Part shown: positions 45,179-55,600 of the stretch, one piece after another
Position numbering within the stretch: position 1 is the stretch's first letter
Layout of the letters: the number at the start of each line of letters is the position of its first letter
Source of the DNA: Filimonas sp.
GTDB taxonomy: Bacteria; Bacteroidota; Bacteroidia; Chitinophagales; Chitinophagaceae
Assembly: GCA_017306865.1 (NCBI GenBank)
Contig: JAFKHH010000015.1
Location: 372,001-436,000 of the forward strand
DNA length: 64,000 nt
Reading direction: 5' to 3'
Program-made: the position numbers and the translations under genes
The notes under the pieces: generated by a model
Told to the model about the DNA's origin: nothing
Seen by the model: the letters and a program-made list of their open reading frames with translations, nothing else
Database searches by the model: none

Positions 45179-48100
45179 ATGAGAAAATTAGCATCCATTT
45201 TCCATGCAGTCATGCTTTTGCTGCTGCTTTTCTTTCCATTTCATTCGTTCTCACAAAGTTCAACGGTATCTGGTACTGTTAAAAGTGCCGATAAAAACGA
45301 ACCACTTACCGGGGCCACTGTCAAAGTAGATGGCGCACCTACGGTTGTGCAGACAAATGATAAAGGTAACTACCTTATTAAAGCTTCTGTAGGCCAGACG
45401 CTAACAGTAAGCTACATTGGTTACGCCACACAAAAAATCAAAGTAACAAGTAATGTCCTGAACATTACTATGGAACTGGCGGTGAACTCCGGTGATGAAG
45501 TAGTTGTAACCGCTTACGGTCAGAAAAGGTCTAAAAAAGAACTCTCTTACCAGGTACAGGAAATTAAAGGTGACGAAGTTGCCGATACCCGCAGGGAAAA
45601 CTTCCTGAATGCACTAGCAGGCCGCGTAGCGGGTGCAACCATCACTCCATCTTCTGGTATGCCCGGTGCATCTACACAGATCATGTTGCGTGGCGGTACC
45701 TCTATAGATGGTAACAACCAACCTTTGTTTGTAGTAGATGGTATCCCTTACGATAACCAGACACTAAACCAGGAAAACATTGTTGGCGGTGGTGCTAACA
45801 GGAACTCCGATTATGGTAACCGCGGTGCGGACATTAACCCGGAGGACATTGAAACGATCACTATCCTGAAAGGCCCTGAAGCTGCCGCGTTGTATGGCTC
45901 GGACGGTGCTGCAGGTGCAATCATTATTACTACAAGAAAAGGTACCAAAGGCAAAGCGAGTGTGTATTATGACAACTCATTTAGCTGGGCCAATGTGAAC
46001 CGTTTCCCTAAAATACAGACAGACTATGGCAGAGGTATTAACGGTATTTCCGATAACTCTTCTACCATTAACATGGCGTCTATCTCTTCTACATTATACC
46101 TTTCTTACTTTGGCGACAAAATAGCACCTGGTACACAAGTGTATAACAACATGAAGAATTTTTACCAGACCGGTACTACACAGAACCACAACCTGAGTGT
46201 AGAAGGTGGTTCTGACGCAGCTACTTATCGCCTTTCTGCAAACTACCTTACACAAACAGGTACAAACCCTGGAACCGGATTTGATAAGTTTTCTGCAAAG
46301 ATGTCCGGTACACTTAAAGTATCTTCTAAGATCAACATCTTATCCTCTCTTACTTATACAAAGACTAATACAGATAAAGTATCAAAAGGAACATTCGGCT
46401 CCTTCCTTACTTTACTTACATGGCCTTTCTACGACGATGTGACCAACTGGGTTAATGCAAACGGAACACGTAGATATGTACGTGGTACAAGTGCAGAATA
46501 TGACAACCCGCTTTGGGATGCCAATAAAAATCCGTGGTCAGATAAAATGGACAGGATCACAGGCAACGTAACAGCAAACATTCAATTGTTCCCTTGGTGG
46601 ACTGCTGCATTAACAACTGGCGTTGATTATTACACACAGATTGGTGACCGTTTGGTAAATCCGCTGTCAAGTGAATATGTAAGCGTTGGTGGTTACTATA
46701 GCATTTACGAACAAACAACACGTAACATCAGTAACCAGCTTTCTACTACGTTCAGAAAAAAAATCAACGATTTTGATAACAGGTTATCATTCGGTTTTGT
46801 AAACGATGACAACCGTACAGATATCCAGTCTCAGGACGGCACACAGTTGTACGAACCAGACTTCCGCTCTATCAACAATACATTGTTGGCAAGCAGAAAC
46901 TCTATGTACTCCATGAGCTCAACACGCAAGGTTCGTTTCTGGGGTAACTATAACTTATCATTCAGAAATGGACTGGCAAACTTCTCTCTGACAGGTTCAA
47001 GAGAAGGTAACTCTACTTTCATGTCACGTAAAATTGACAAAGATCCTTTCTACAACTTCGGTGCGGCATCATTAAACTTTGTATTGTCTGACCTGGAGGC
47101 TATTAAGAAGATAACATGGATCACCTACCTGAAACCAAGGGTATCTTATGGTACTACAGGTAAAGGTCCGGCAACTCCGTTCAACATTGACCCTAAATTT
47201 ACACCAGCAACTACTACAGGTGGTGGATACAGCCTGGGTACTACAGCAGCTAACTATAACCTGCAACCAGAACGTACATACAATATTGAATACGGTGCTG
47301 AAATGCAGTTCTTCAAGAACCGTTTCTCACTTGACTTTACCATTTACAACATGCGTAGTAAAAACCAGATCGTAGGTGCCCGCGTAAGCTACGGTACAGG
47401 TTCTGTAATACAATACATCAATGGTGGTGAAGTAACGAACAAAGGCATTGAGATCCTTGCGAACGTAGACGTAATTAAAAGCAAGAATTTCAACTGGCGC
47501 ACTACATTGAACTACTCACGTAACAGAGGTACTATTACGCAAATGCCATCAGGCTTGCCTACTTATTATAACTCTGACTCATGGGTGGCAGGTAACATCC
47601 GCTCTCAAATGTTTGTGGGTGCAGCTAATGGTAACCTGGCAGGCTTTATTTCAGCAAGAAATACCAATGGCCAATTGTTGATCAACCCGTCTACCGGTTT
47701 ACCTACTTACAACGCTGAAAGCTTTGTATCTATTGGCAACCGCGCTCCTGACTGGACTGGCGGTATAATCAACAGGTTCTCTTATAAAAACCTCACCTTA
47801 AGTTTTACACTTGACATTCGCAGAGGCGGACAGGTGTTTAACGGTAATGAATTTTTACTATATCACATCGGTCTAAGCACTCGTACAGTTGACAGGAACA
47901 AACTGGTAATATTTGATGGTGTGTTACAGGATGGTATGCAGAATACAACCAACCCAACAAAGAATACAGTTATGATCAACCCACTGACAATGTCAGACTA
48001 CTACTCTTCTGTTGCAGCAAATCCAGAATCTCAATTTATTGAAACAGTTAACTGGGTTCGTATGAGAGACTTGACGCTGAGTTACTCACTGCCTTCATCC

Positions 48101-48304
48101 TGGTTGAAAAAACAAAAAGTTGTATCAAGTGCATCTGTGTTTCTTGTGGCAACTGATCTGTTTATGTTGACCAACTATTCAGGTGCAGACCCAAGTGTTA
48201 GCGTAAACAATGCAAGTGCAAGAGGTTATGGCGGCGGCGGTATCGACTTCGGTTCCCTTGCAGCGCCTCGCGTATTTAGTGCAGGATGTAAAGTGAAATT
48301 TTAA
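45179..48304 (+). CDS. SusC/RagA TonB-linked outer-membrane transporter (locus 2)
   Basis: The 1041-residue protein has a signal peptide (MLLLLLFFPFHSFSQ), a CarboxypepD-regulatory-like domain (STVSGTVKSADKNEP to SYIGYATQKI), the plug (EVVVTAYGQKRSKKELSYQVQEIKG, PLFVVDGIPYDN, AALYGSDGAAGAIIITT) and a barrel ending in KVKF with the terminal Phe of barrel proteins. Its plug belongs to the same subtype as locus 3 (VQEIK), separate from locus 1. It opens a four-gene unit with SusD, a DUF4397-like lipoprotein and a FAS1 lipoprotein, spaced 21 to 23 bases apart. Substrate unknown. Confidence 0.95.
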   Translation: MRKLASIFHAVMLLLLLFFPFHSFSQSSTVSGTVKSADKNEPLTGATVKVDGAPTVVQTNDKGNYLIKASVGQTLTVSYIGYATQKIKVTSNVLNITMELAVNSGDEVVVTAYGQKRSKKELSYQVQEIKGDEVADTRRENFLNALAGRVAGATITPSSGMPGASTQIMLRGGTSIDGNNQPLFVVDGIPYDNQTLNQENIVGGGANRNSDYGNRGADINPEDIETITILKGPEAAALYGSDGAAGAIIITTRKGTKGKASVYYDNSFSWANVNRFPKIQTDYGRGINGISDNSSTINMASISSTLYLSYFGDKIAPGTQVYNNMKNFYQTGTTQNHNLSVEGGSDAATYRLSANYLTQTGTNPGTGFDKFSAKMSGTLKVSSKINILSSLTYTKTNTDKVSKGTFGSFLTLLTWPFYDDVTNWVNANGTRRYVRGTSAEYDNPLWDANKNPWSDKMDRITGNVTANIQLFPWWTAALTTGVDYYTQIGDRLVNPLSSEYVSVGGYYSIYEQTTRNISNQLSTTFRKKINDFDNRLSFGFVNDDNRTDIQSQDGTQLYEPDFRSINNTLLASRNSMYSMSSTRKVRFWGNYNLSFRNGLANFSLTGSREGNSTFMSRKIDKDPFYNFGAASLNFVLSDLEAIKKITWITYLKPRVSYGTTGKGPATPFNIDPKFTPATTTGGGYSLGTTAANYNLQPERTYNIEYGAEMQFFKNRFSLDFTIYNMRSKNQIVGARVSYGTGSVIQYINGGEVTNKGIEILANVDVIKSKNFNWRTTLNYSRNRGTITQMPSGLPTYYNSDSWVAGNIRSQMFVGAANGNLAGFISARNTNGQLLINPSTGLPTYNAESFVSIGNRAPDWTGGIINRFSYKNLTLSFTLDIRRGGQVFNGNEFLLYHIGLSTRTVDRNKLVIFDGVLQDGMQNTTNPTKNTVMINPLTMSDYYSSVAANPESQFIETVNWVRMRDLTLSYSLPSSWLKKQKVVSSASVFLVATDLFMLTNYSGADPSVSVNNASARGYGGGGIDFGSLAAPRVFSAGCKVKF

Positions 48305-48325
48305 TCAAACAAAACTGAAAAATTT

Positions 48326-49990
48326 ATGAGACTAAAATATACTGGTTTATTAGCTGCAGCTTGCTTTCTTGTCACAGGGTTGACAAGCTGTAAAAAATAC
48401 CTGGATGTGAACAGCAGCGAAGCTGCTCCGCAAGACCCAAGTGTTTCATCTGTTTTCCCTACACAGCTTGGTGCTATACCAAGAGGTTTACAATATGATT
48501 CAAGGTACATAGGCAAGTACATACAGAACTTTGGCGCAGCCAGCTCTATGCTGACCTGGGACAATATGGGTTACGATGCCTCTTCGGACAATGGCGGTGA
48601 TATCTGGCGTATGACTTATTATGGCCTCGGCAAGAACCTGAACTTTATCATTAATAAAGGCATTGCCAATGGCCAATACGATTATGTAGGCGCAGCGTAT
48701 GCACTGAAAGCATTAAGCTTTCAATATGTAGCGGACGAATGTGGCCCGGTTATTTTTACAGAAGCATTTCCTGCCGATGAAAACGTTGTTACATTCCACT
48801 ACGACGATCAGCCGGTAGTATATGCAGGCGTTGATTCACTTTGCCGTGTTGCATTGTCTTATTTAAGCAGAACGGACAACAACACGAACATGAAGCCGCT
48901 AAGCGCCGGTGATTATTCTTATGGTGGTAATACTACACTTTGGAAGAAAATGGTCTATGGCCTGATGGCTCGTAACTTTCACAGGACAACCAATAAATCT
49001 GACTACCAGGCTGACTCTGTAATTAAATATTGCGACCTGGCAATGCAGACAGTTGCGGAAGATTTTGTGATTCCGTTTGATGCGGCTAAAAATGATGACG
49101 CCAACTTTGCAGGCGTAGCAAGAAGTAACTATACCCTCTTCCGTCAGTCGGCTTACATCGTAAGCCTGCTGGATGGCACCATCCTTAGCGGCCAGAAAAG
49201 TATGGCAAACAGGGACCCAAGGATCAGGCACATGCTTACCTACTCCTTGGATACAAGCGGTACAGGCAATGGCGGTTACAGAGGTGTAGCTGCAGGTGTT
49301 GCAGACCCTAATTACACGCTATCCAATACCAATGCTAAAGCTATCCCATTCCTATGGTCAGATACTATTTCTGGTAGCGCAGCAAGTGTATTAATTTCTA
49401 GAATTGCTGCTGCGCAAGGCAAATACCTTTTCTCTAATAAAGCCGTATTACCTGTTATTACATCTGCAGAGATCCAGTTTATGAAAGCAGAAGCAGCCTT
49501 CCTGAAAGGTGACCAGGTTACAGCATTTAATGCATACAGGAATGGTATCAGCCTGCATTTTGATTTTATCAATTACACGGGCTGGCCAAAAGGCAATACA
49601 CCTTTATACTCTACAACAGGCATCACGCTTACTGAAAGAGCCAACTATCTCGCAAGCACAAATGTGAAACAAACTCCTTCGGCGTTGACAATAGGCGACA
49701 TTATGCTGCAAAAATATATTGCACTGTGGGGCTGGGGCTTTTTTGAAACATGGGTAGATATGCGCAGGTATCATTATATAGATCTTGACAGGGACCTTGC
49801 AAGCACAAACGTACAGGTGTATAAGAATTTTACATTACCTACTCTTGCCAGCACCAACGTGGGCAGGCCGGCATACAGAGTACGTCCGCGCTACAACTCT
49901 GAGTATGTATGGAACCTGGACGAGCTGCAAAGATGGGGCGGTGCAAATACCAACTATCATACGTATGAATGCTGGTTTAGTCAACAATAA
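48326..49990 (+). CDS. SusD/RagB substrate-binding lipoprotein (locus 2)
   Basis: A 554-residue lipoprotein with lipid-attachment Cys22 in GLTSCKKYLDVN. It belongs to the SusD/RagB subgroup called SusD-like 2 by its layout: long N-terminal helical part, QFMKAEAAFLKGDQVTAFNAYRNGI near the middle of the C-terminal half, and ALWGWGFFETWVDMRRYHYIDLD near the end. It starts 21 bases after susC and is followed 23 bases later by the DUF4397-like gene. Confidence 0.93.
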   Translation: MRLKYTGLLAAACFLVTGLTSCKKYLDVNSSEAAPQDPSVSSVFPTQLGAIPRGLQYDSRYIGKYIQNFGAASSMLTWDNMGYDASSDNGGDIWRMTYYGLGKNLNFIINKGIANGQYDYVGAAYALKALSFQYVADECGPVIFTEAFPADENVVTFHYDDQPVVYAGVDSLCRVALSYLSRTDNNTNMKPLSAGDYSYGGNTTLWKKMVYGLMARNFHRTTNKSDYQADSVIKYCDLAMQTVAEDFVIPFDAAKNDDANFAGVARSNYTLFRQSAYIVSLLDGTILSGQKSMANRDPRIRHMLTYSLDTSGTGNGGYRGVAAGVADPNYTLSNTNAKAIPFLWSDTISGSAASVLISRIAAAQGKYLFSNKAVLPVITSAEIQFMKAEAAFLKGDQVTAFNAYRNGISLHFDFINYTGWPKGNTPLYSTTGITLTERANYLASTNVKQTPSALTIGDIMLQKYIALWGWGFFETWVDMRRYHYIDLDRDLASTNVQVYKNFTLPTLASTNVGRPAYRVRPRYNSEYVWNLDELQRWGGANTNYHTYECWFSQQ

Positions 49991-50013
49991 TCTATCACCC
50001 AAAAAAGCGAAAA

Positions 50014-50850
50014 ATGAAATTATCTAAAATACTACTCGGACTGGCAGTCGTTTCGGTCTCCATCCTTGCATATAGCTGCAAAAAAAATGAATTCAGGACA
50101 AATGAATATTTGGACGCAACTGGGCTGGCACAGATAAAAGTGGTGTGTTTCAGCCCCGACTCAGCCAACCCTTCTGTACAGATTTATATCAATGATGAAA
50201 GGGTAAGTAACAACGTAGCGATCACCAACCAACCTTTTCCGGGTGGTGGTTACAATACCGGCGGTGATACCTACAACGGTTATCTGGCAATTGCACCAGG
50301 CAATGCAAAATTTAGATTTGTACAGGCTACATCTTACAGCTCTATCATTACAAAAGACCTCTTTACCACAAGCGTAAACCTGGAACCGAGTGCAAAACAG
50401 TTGGTGTTCCTGGCAGATACGGGTGTAAACAGGCAATTGTATGCAGTAAAGTGTGAAACCGACAGGCCGGATTCTGGCTATGCCAAAATTCAGTTTGTGA
50501 ATAATATGGCTAACACCGCTAATATTCCGATCAGTGTTGTATTCAATATCAAAAATACAGATACCCTGATGGCACACCAGTTGAAATTTAAAGATGTAAA
50601 AGACTTCGTAAAAGTGCCAACGTATTTTTCCGGTGCTACTGTAAAGCTCTTCCCATCTGACAGCCTGAAAGTAGGTAAAAGTGTATCCGGTAAAGATTCT
50701 GTATATGCACCCGCTACTGCACTATTGGGGCAATCTTATGTTTTCAATGGTTTAAGTAATAGAAAAGTGTATACCTGTGCTGCAAGAGGTATTTATAAAT
50801 CTACCAACACAGTGGCACTCCCTAAGGTTTCATTCATCATTGTACAATAA
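50014..50850 (+). CDS. DUF4397-like lipoprotein
   Basis: A 278-residue predicted lipoprotein (Cys22 in LAYSCKKNEFR). The body has phrases typical of DUF4397, such as GLAQIKVVCFSPDSANPSVQIYINDER and AKIQFVNNMANTANIPISVVF, suggesting two Ig-like beta domains in tandem at about 38-150 and 155-270. No catalytic motif is seen. It sits inside the SusC/SusD unit, so it is probably surface-exposed and involved in binding the imported substrate or in stabilising the complex. Family call is moderately sure; function is inference. Confidence 0.75.
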   Translation: MKLSKILLGLAVVSVSILAYSCKKNEFRTNEYLDATGLAQIKVVCFSPDSANPSVQIYINDERVSNNVAITNQPFPGGGYNTGGDTYNGYLAIAPGNAKFRFVQATSYSSIITKDLFTTSVNLEPSAKQLVFLADTGVNRQLYAVKCETDRPDSGYAKIQFVNNMANTANIPISVVFNIKNTDTLMAHQLKFKDVKDFVKVPTYFSGATVKLFPSDSLKVGKSVSGKDSVYAPATALLGQSYVFNGLSNRKVYTCAARGIYKSTNTVALPKVSFIIVQ

Positions 50851-50873
50851 TCATTTGCTGAAAACCATCTGAT

Positions 50874-51863
50874 ATGAAAAAGAATAACAACTATATAAAA
50901 ATATTAGTATGGGCTATGGCAAGTGCTATTGCCCTGAATCTCACGTCTTGTACTAAAGACGACAACAATGCCCCGCAGTTAGGTACAACACCCCTGCATG
51001 ACCTGATCAAACAGGACACATCATTAAGCATTTTCACTGCTATACTGGAGCGCTCACACCTGGACATATACACAAAAGGCCCTGGCCCTTTTACCGTATT
51101 TGCACCAACGAATAGCGCATACAGGCAACAAGGCATTAACACCGTGGCGGACGTTGCTACCCAAGACTCTACCTTTCTTTTGAACAAAACAGCATATATT
51201 ATTGCTACAGGTGCCAGGTCATCCTACTACCTGGTGGGTTTGAACGTACCTATCAGTACTGTGCTGTCTACACCGGTGTTCTCTGCAACAGCTACTGCTG
51301 ATTCAGTTTATTTCAACGGCTTTGGCGCTAAGAAAAAAGACATCATGGCAAGTAATGGTGTATTGCATATAATGGACATCTGTATGTTGCCAAATACAAA
51401 CACTACCTCCGTAACGCTCAGCCAATATCCGGGTACATTTAAATTGTTTTCCCAGGCTATAGCAAGAGCTACATCCGGAGCTACTGTAGTAAATACAGCA
51501 ACAACTACCGTATTTGCACCAACAAACGATGCAATGATCGCGGCCGGTTATGATTCCGTAGCTATATCAAAAGCTACAGCAGCCAACCTGGCTAACCTGG
51601 TAAGGTATCATACTACTTCCACCCGTTATTACAGGTTTGCACTGAAGAGCGGAGACTTAAAAATGGTCCTGGGAAGAACGGTTCTTATCAACAACACAGG
51701 TACGACTGTTACAGTTAAAGGTTCAGGAAATGCTACACCGGCAAATTTTGTAAGCTATGCATTACTTCCAACCCCTGTTACCACATTATCAATGGTTCCA
51801 AGTGTGAATATGACTTCCAGCAATGGAGCAATACATGCTATCGATAAAGTATTAGTACCATAG
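50874..51863 (+). CDS. Lipoprotein with two fasciclin (FAS1) domains
   Basis: The 329-residue protein has a lipoprotein signal (LNLTSCTKDDNN, Cys26). FAS1 domain one is at about 38-172: LSIFTAILERSHLD, GPFTVFAPTNSAYRQ, GVLHIMDICMLP. Domain two is at about 173-329: FKLFSQAIARA, TTTVFAPTNDAMIAAG, LVRYHTT, SSNGAIHAIDKVLVP. FAS1 domains mediate adhesion or protein contacts. Last gene of the locus 2 unit; a terminator follows at 51908. Its presence with SusC/SusD and DUF4397 recurs in Bacteroidota as I recall. Confidence 0.9.
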   Translation: MKKNNNYIKILVWAMASAIALNLTSCTKDDNNAPQLGTTPLHDLIKQDTSLSIFTAILERSHLDIYTKGPGPFTVFAPTNSAYRQQGINTVADVATQDSTFLLNKTAYIIATGARSSYYLVGLNVPISTVLSTPVFSATATADSVYFNGFGAKKKDIMASNGVLHIMDICMLPNTNTTSVTLSQYPGTFKLFSQAIARATSGATVVNTATTTVFAPTNDAMIAAGYDSVAISKATAANLANLVRYHTTSTRYYRFALKSGDLKMVLGRTVLINNTGTTVTVKGSGNATPANFVSYALLPTPVTTLSMVPSVNMTSSNGAIHAIDKVLVP

Positions 51864-51907
51864 TACGCAACTCGGTTACTTTTAGAATTATAATTGCGTG
51901 ATTTGTT

Positions 51908-51937
51908 AAGCCGTCGTTTTAGAACGACGGCTTTTTT
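51908..51937 (+). terminator. Rho-independent terminator ending locus 2
   Basis: AAGCCGTCGTT pairs perfectly with AACGACGGCTT around TTAG and runs into six T. Confidence 0.92.
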
Positions 51938-52026
51938 ATGCAATTTTTTGTGCAGGTTCTTGCAAGTATCAAATACGTTTTTTATATTGGTAAAACCACT
52001 TTTTTCACAAAAAATCAAAGGGTAAT

Positions 52027-52410
52027 ATGAAAAACAAAATCACTATTCTTTTGCTTGCCACTGTCGTTTTGCTGCTTAGTGCGGCTCAGTTTTCCCGCTC
52101 TTCCAACAGGCTACATGCCCAGACTAAGAAAACCACAGATGCCTATGTAAGCTTTGACGTTTCTGAGAACTCCCTCAACTCCAGCTTCCATTATTGGTTG
52201 TCTGTTTCTGAACCGTTATGCGAAGACATCACGGTGGATGGTTCGTTCACTGTAAACAATGGCAGGCACAGCTTTACGTACACTATTCCTGCAGGGCAAA
52301 CGCAGGTACAATTTGAAGAAGGTGGCTGCCCTCCGGCATTCAGCGCGGAAGGTATGCGCGTAGACAATGTGTCTACAAATAATGCTTGTGGTACAAACAT
52401 TTACTGGTAA
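52027..52410 (+). CDS. Small secreted protein of unknown function
   Basis: A 127-residue protein with a long hydrophobic N-terminus (ITILLLATVVLLLSAAQ) and no lipobox. The mature part is beta-rich and acidic, with three Cys (PLCED, GGCPP, NACGT), and ends NIYW. I do not recognise the family. A terminator lies 10 bases past the stop, so it is monocistronic. It lies between SusC/SusD loci 2 and 3 on the same strand. Confidence 0.75.
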   Translation: MKNKITILLLATVVLLLSAAQFSRSSNRLHAQTKKTTDAYVSFDVSENSLNSSFHYWLSVSEPLCEDITVDGSFTVNNGRHSFTYTIPAGQTQVQFEEGGCPPAFSAEGMRVDNVSTNNACGTNIYW

Positions 52411-52419
52411 AAATCTTCT

Positions 52420-52470
52420 AACGGGCAGGTTTTCAAAAGTCGATTTGTTTCAAACGCCTGCCCGTTCTTT
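52420..52470 (+). terminator. Hairpin terminator after the small secreted protein
   Basis: AACGGGCAGG pairs with CCTGCCCGTT; the 27-nt loop is long and only a short T-rich stretch follows (CTTT). Confidence 0.65.
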
Positions 52471-52657
52471 ATCCCCTCCTGCCGAAAAAATCGCGGTTAT
52501 TGGCATCTTTCTTTCCGCACAATGCAGCATTTATTTTGTTTAAGCCGTCATTTTAACTTAACTATGTGTTAACCTTTAAGGTATTTTGCGTGTTTATGCA
52601 AGTTATCTTATCGTTAAGGGCTATTTATTAAATAACCGTGAGCTAAATTAAACCACT

Positions 52658-55600
52658 ATGCGACTACTTGCTTTTAAAGCAATGCTCCTATCTGCATTGC
52701 TGCTATCTGCGTTATGGGCAGGTGCACAATCCAGTACCATATCCGGTACGATCACATCTGAGGATGGAACACCGCTCGAGGGTGTTTTAATTACCAACGT
52801 AAAGTCGAAGCAAAAAACATTAAGTACCGCTGCAGGTAAGTTTACCATTGCAGGTACAAATGCAGATGTTTTTGAATGTAGCTATGTCGGCTACACCACA
52901 AGCACCTTTACGGGTGAAGAAGCGAAAAATAGTGCAGTTAAAATGAAGGCGTCTAATGTAAAACTGGACGAAGTTGTTGTAACGGCTATGGGTATCAAAA
53001 AAGAAAAAAAGGCATTGGGCTATTCTGTACAAGAAATTAAGTCTGATGAACTTATGAAAAACAAAGATGCCAACGTAATCAATTCCCTGAATGGTAAAAT
53101 CGCTGGTGTTAACATTACGCAAAGTGGCGGTGCTCCGGGTGCAGGTAGCAACATCATTTTGCGAGGTGGTACATCATTACAACGAGACAACCAGCCTGTA
53201 TTTGTGATCGATGGTATTATTTATGACAATGGTACAAACGTAGGTGGTAATAGCGGATTTGATGGCGCTCAGCGTACCGCTACGACTTACGGTAATCGCG
53301 TTATGGACGTGAATCCTGAAGATGTAGAAAGTATATCAGTATTAAAAGGTCCTGCGGCCGCAGCATTGTACGGTTCCCGTGCGGCGGCTGGGGTTATCGT
53401 GATTACAACTAAAAAAGGACAGGAAGGTTCCGCACAAGTAAATGTAAGTTCTAAATACATGAATAACTGGGTAAACCGTTATCCTGAACAACAGGATATG
53501 TATAAAAGAGGGACTTACAACGCTGCAGGAGTATTTAGTGATTATACAACGCAATCCTGGGGCAACAAATTTGGCGCAAACGATACAATGTATAATAACA
53601 TAAAAGACTTCTTTCGCCATGGCAATATATGGGATAACAGTGTAAGTGTTTCCGGAGGTAGCAAGAATACTGTTTATTTCCTTTCGGCCAATGACTTTAG
53701 GCAGTCAGGTATTATTCCGGGTACAGACTATAATAAAGATGCGTTCCGGTTTAATGCCGAACAGAAATATGGCCGTTTATCTATTGGAGCAAATGTTGCT
53801 TATACATATTCCAAAACAAATAAAACATTAACCAGCGCCGGACTTTATAATTCTGGCGGCACAGGTGCATTGGTTTCTTTGTATACAGCATCCCGCAGCG
53901 ACGATCTCAGCCATTATCTTAACCCTGATGGATCAAGATATCGCATGTTTGCAGGCCTTCAACAACCACAAGATGATATAGACAATCCATATTGGATCAT
54001 TAATAAAGATCAACTGTATGATCAGAATAATCGCTTTACCGGTGGTTTAAATTTCAATTTTAAAGTAGCTGATTGGTTCAATATCATTTATAAAGCAGGG
54101 TTAGATCGTTATACAACGACATCTCATACCCTGATCTACCCTGGCTCTGGTGTTGTATTGCAGTATCAGAACGGTATGATGTCACAGGCTGATTTCACCT
54201 ACCGTTACTTAAGTTCAAACTTAATGTTGAATTTTCAGAAAAGAATCAAAGATTTTGATCTGAACCTACTGTTGGGTACCATGTCAGAAGATACTAAAAC
54301 ACAAGAAAATGACCAGCTAGGTTACAACTTCATTATTCCTAAATTCTTCAGCTTTGGCAACATTGCTGCTGCTAATAAACTGAGCAGGCAGGTAAACACA
54401 CAAAAAAGGTTAATGGGTGTGTACGGTGAATTCAGAGCATCTTATAAAAACATGTTGTATCTGACAGTTACTGATCGTAACGACTGGACATCGACGCTTC
54501 CATTAAACAGCCGTTCATACCAGTATCCTTCTGTAAGTGGATCGTTTGTATTCACAGAAGTGATACCTAAAAACAATATTTTGTCATTCGGTAAAGTACG
54601 CGCATCATGGGCAAAGGTTGGTAAAGATGCAGATCCATATGTTACAAATACGTACTTGTGGGATCCAAGAAATTATCTGGGAGGCATAGGTACTACAAAC
54701 TCTTGGACGCGTGGCAACCCATTCCTGGTTCCCGAGATGACTAAATCTACAGAGTTAGGGATGGAATTGCGTTTCTTCAATGGGCGCCTGGGTGTTGATT
54801 ATACATATTACACAAACAATAGTTTCAACCAATTGTTACAACCTCGCTTAAGCCAAACAACAGGCTATATCTTCATGACATTGAATGCTGGTGATATCAA
54901 GAACAAGGGTATGGAATTGTCTGTAACAGGTGTTCCTGTTAAAACAAAAAATTTCACCTGGAATTCTACCATCAACGTTTCCGGAAACCGTGGCAGAGTT
55001 GATAACCTAATCACAGGAGTAAATGTATTATATGTAACAGATGTGCAAGTTGGTAACGCCAAAGCTGCATCATTCAATGGCGGTAATTTTATGGGCATTT
55101 CCGGTTCACGCTGGACAAGAGATGCAACTACTGGCAAAGTAGTATTGGATTGGAATACGGGTATGCCAACTTATGATGGCGTAACGACTTATTCTATCGG
55201 TAATAGGGAACCTAAATTCTTTGGAGGTTTCAACAATAGTCTTCAATATAAAAACTGGAATCTGTCATTCTTGTTTGATTACCGCGTAGGTGGTGATATT
55301 TACAATGGTACCGACTATGCAATGACTATTGCTGGGATGAGTCCCCGTAGTATGAACCGGGATAAGATTACAATCTCTGGTGTAGCTAAAAACCCATCAA
55401 CAACTAAGCTGGAAGACAAAAGTTACACGTTCGAAGCTTCTAAATTCTATGACAGGGCTACCTCAGCCGAAGTGCCTGCGGGAACGGCTAACTCACAAAG
55501 TGGTAAGTACATCATTCAGCAATACTACCAGACGTACTACTCTTATGAGTCCGCCAATTATATGACTAACACAAACTGGTTACGTTTGCGTTCTTTGTCG

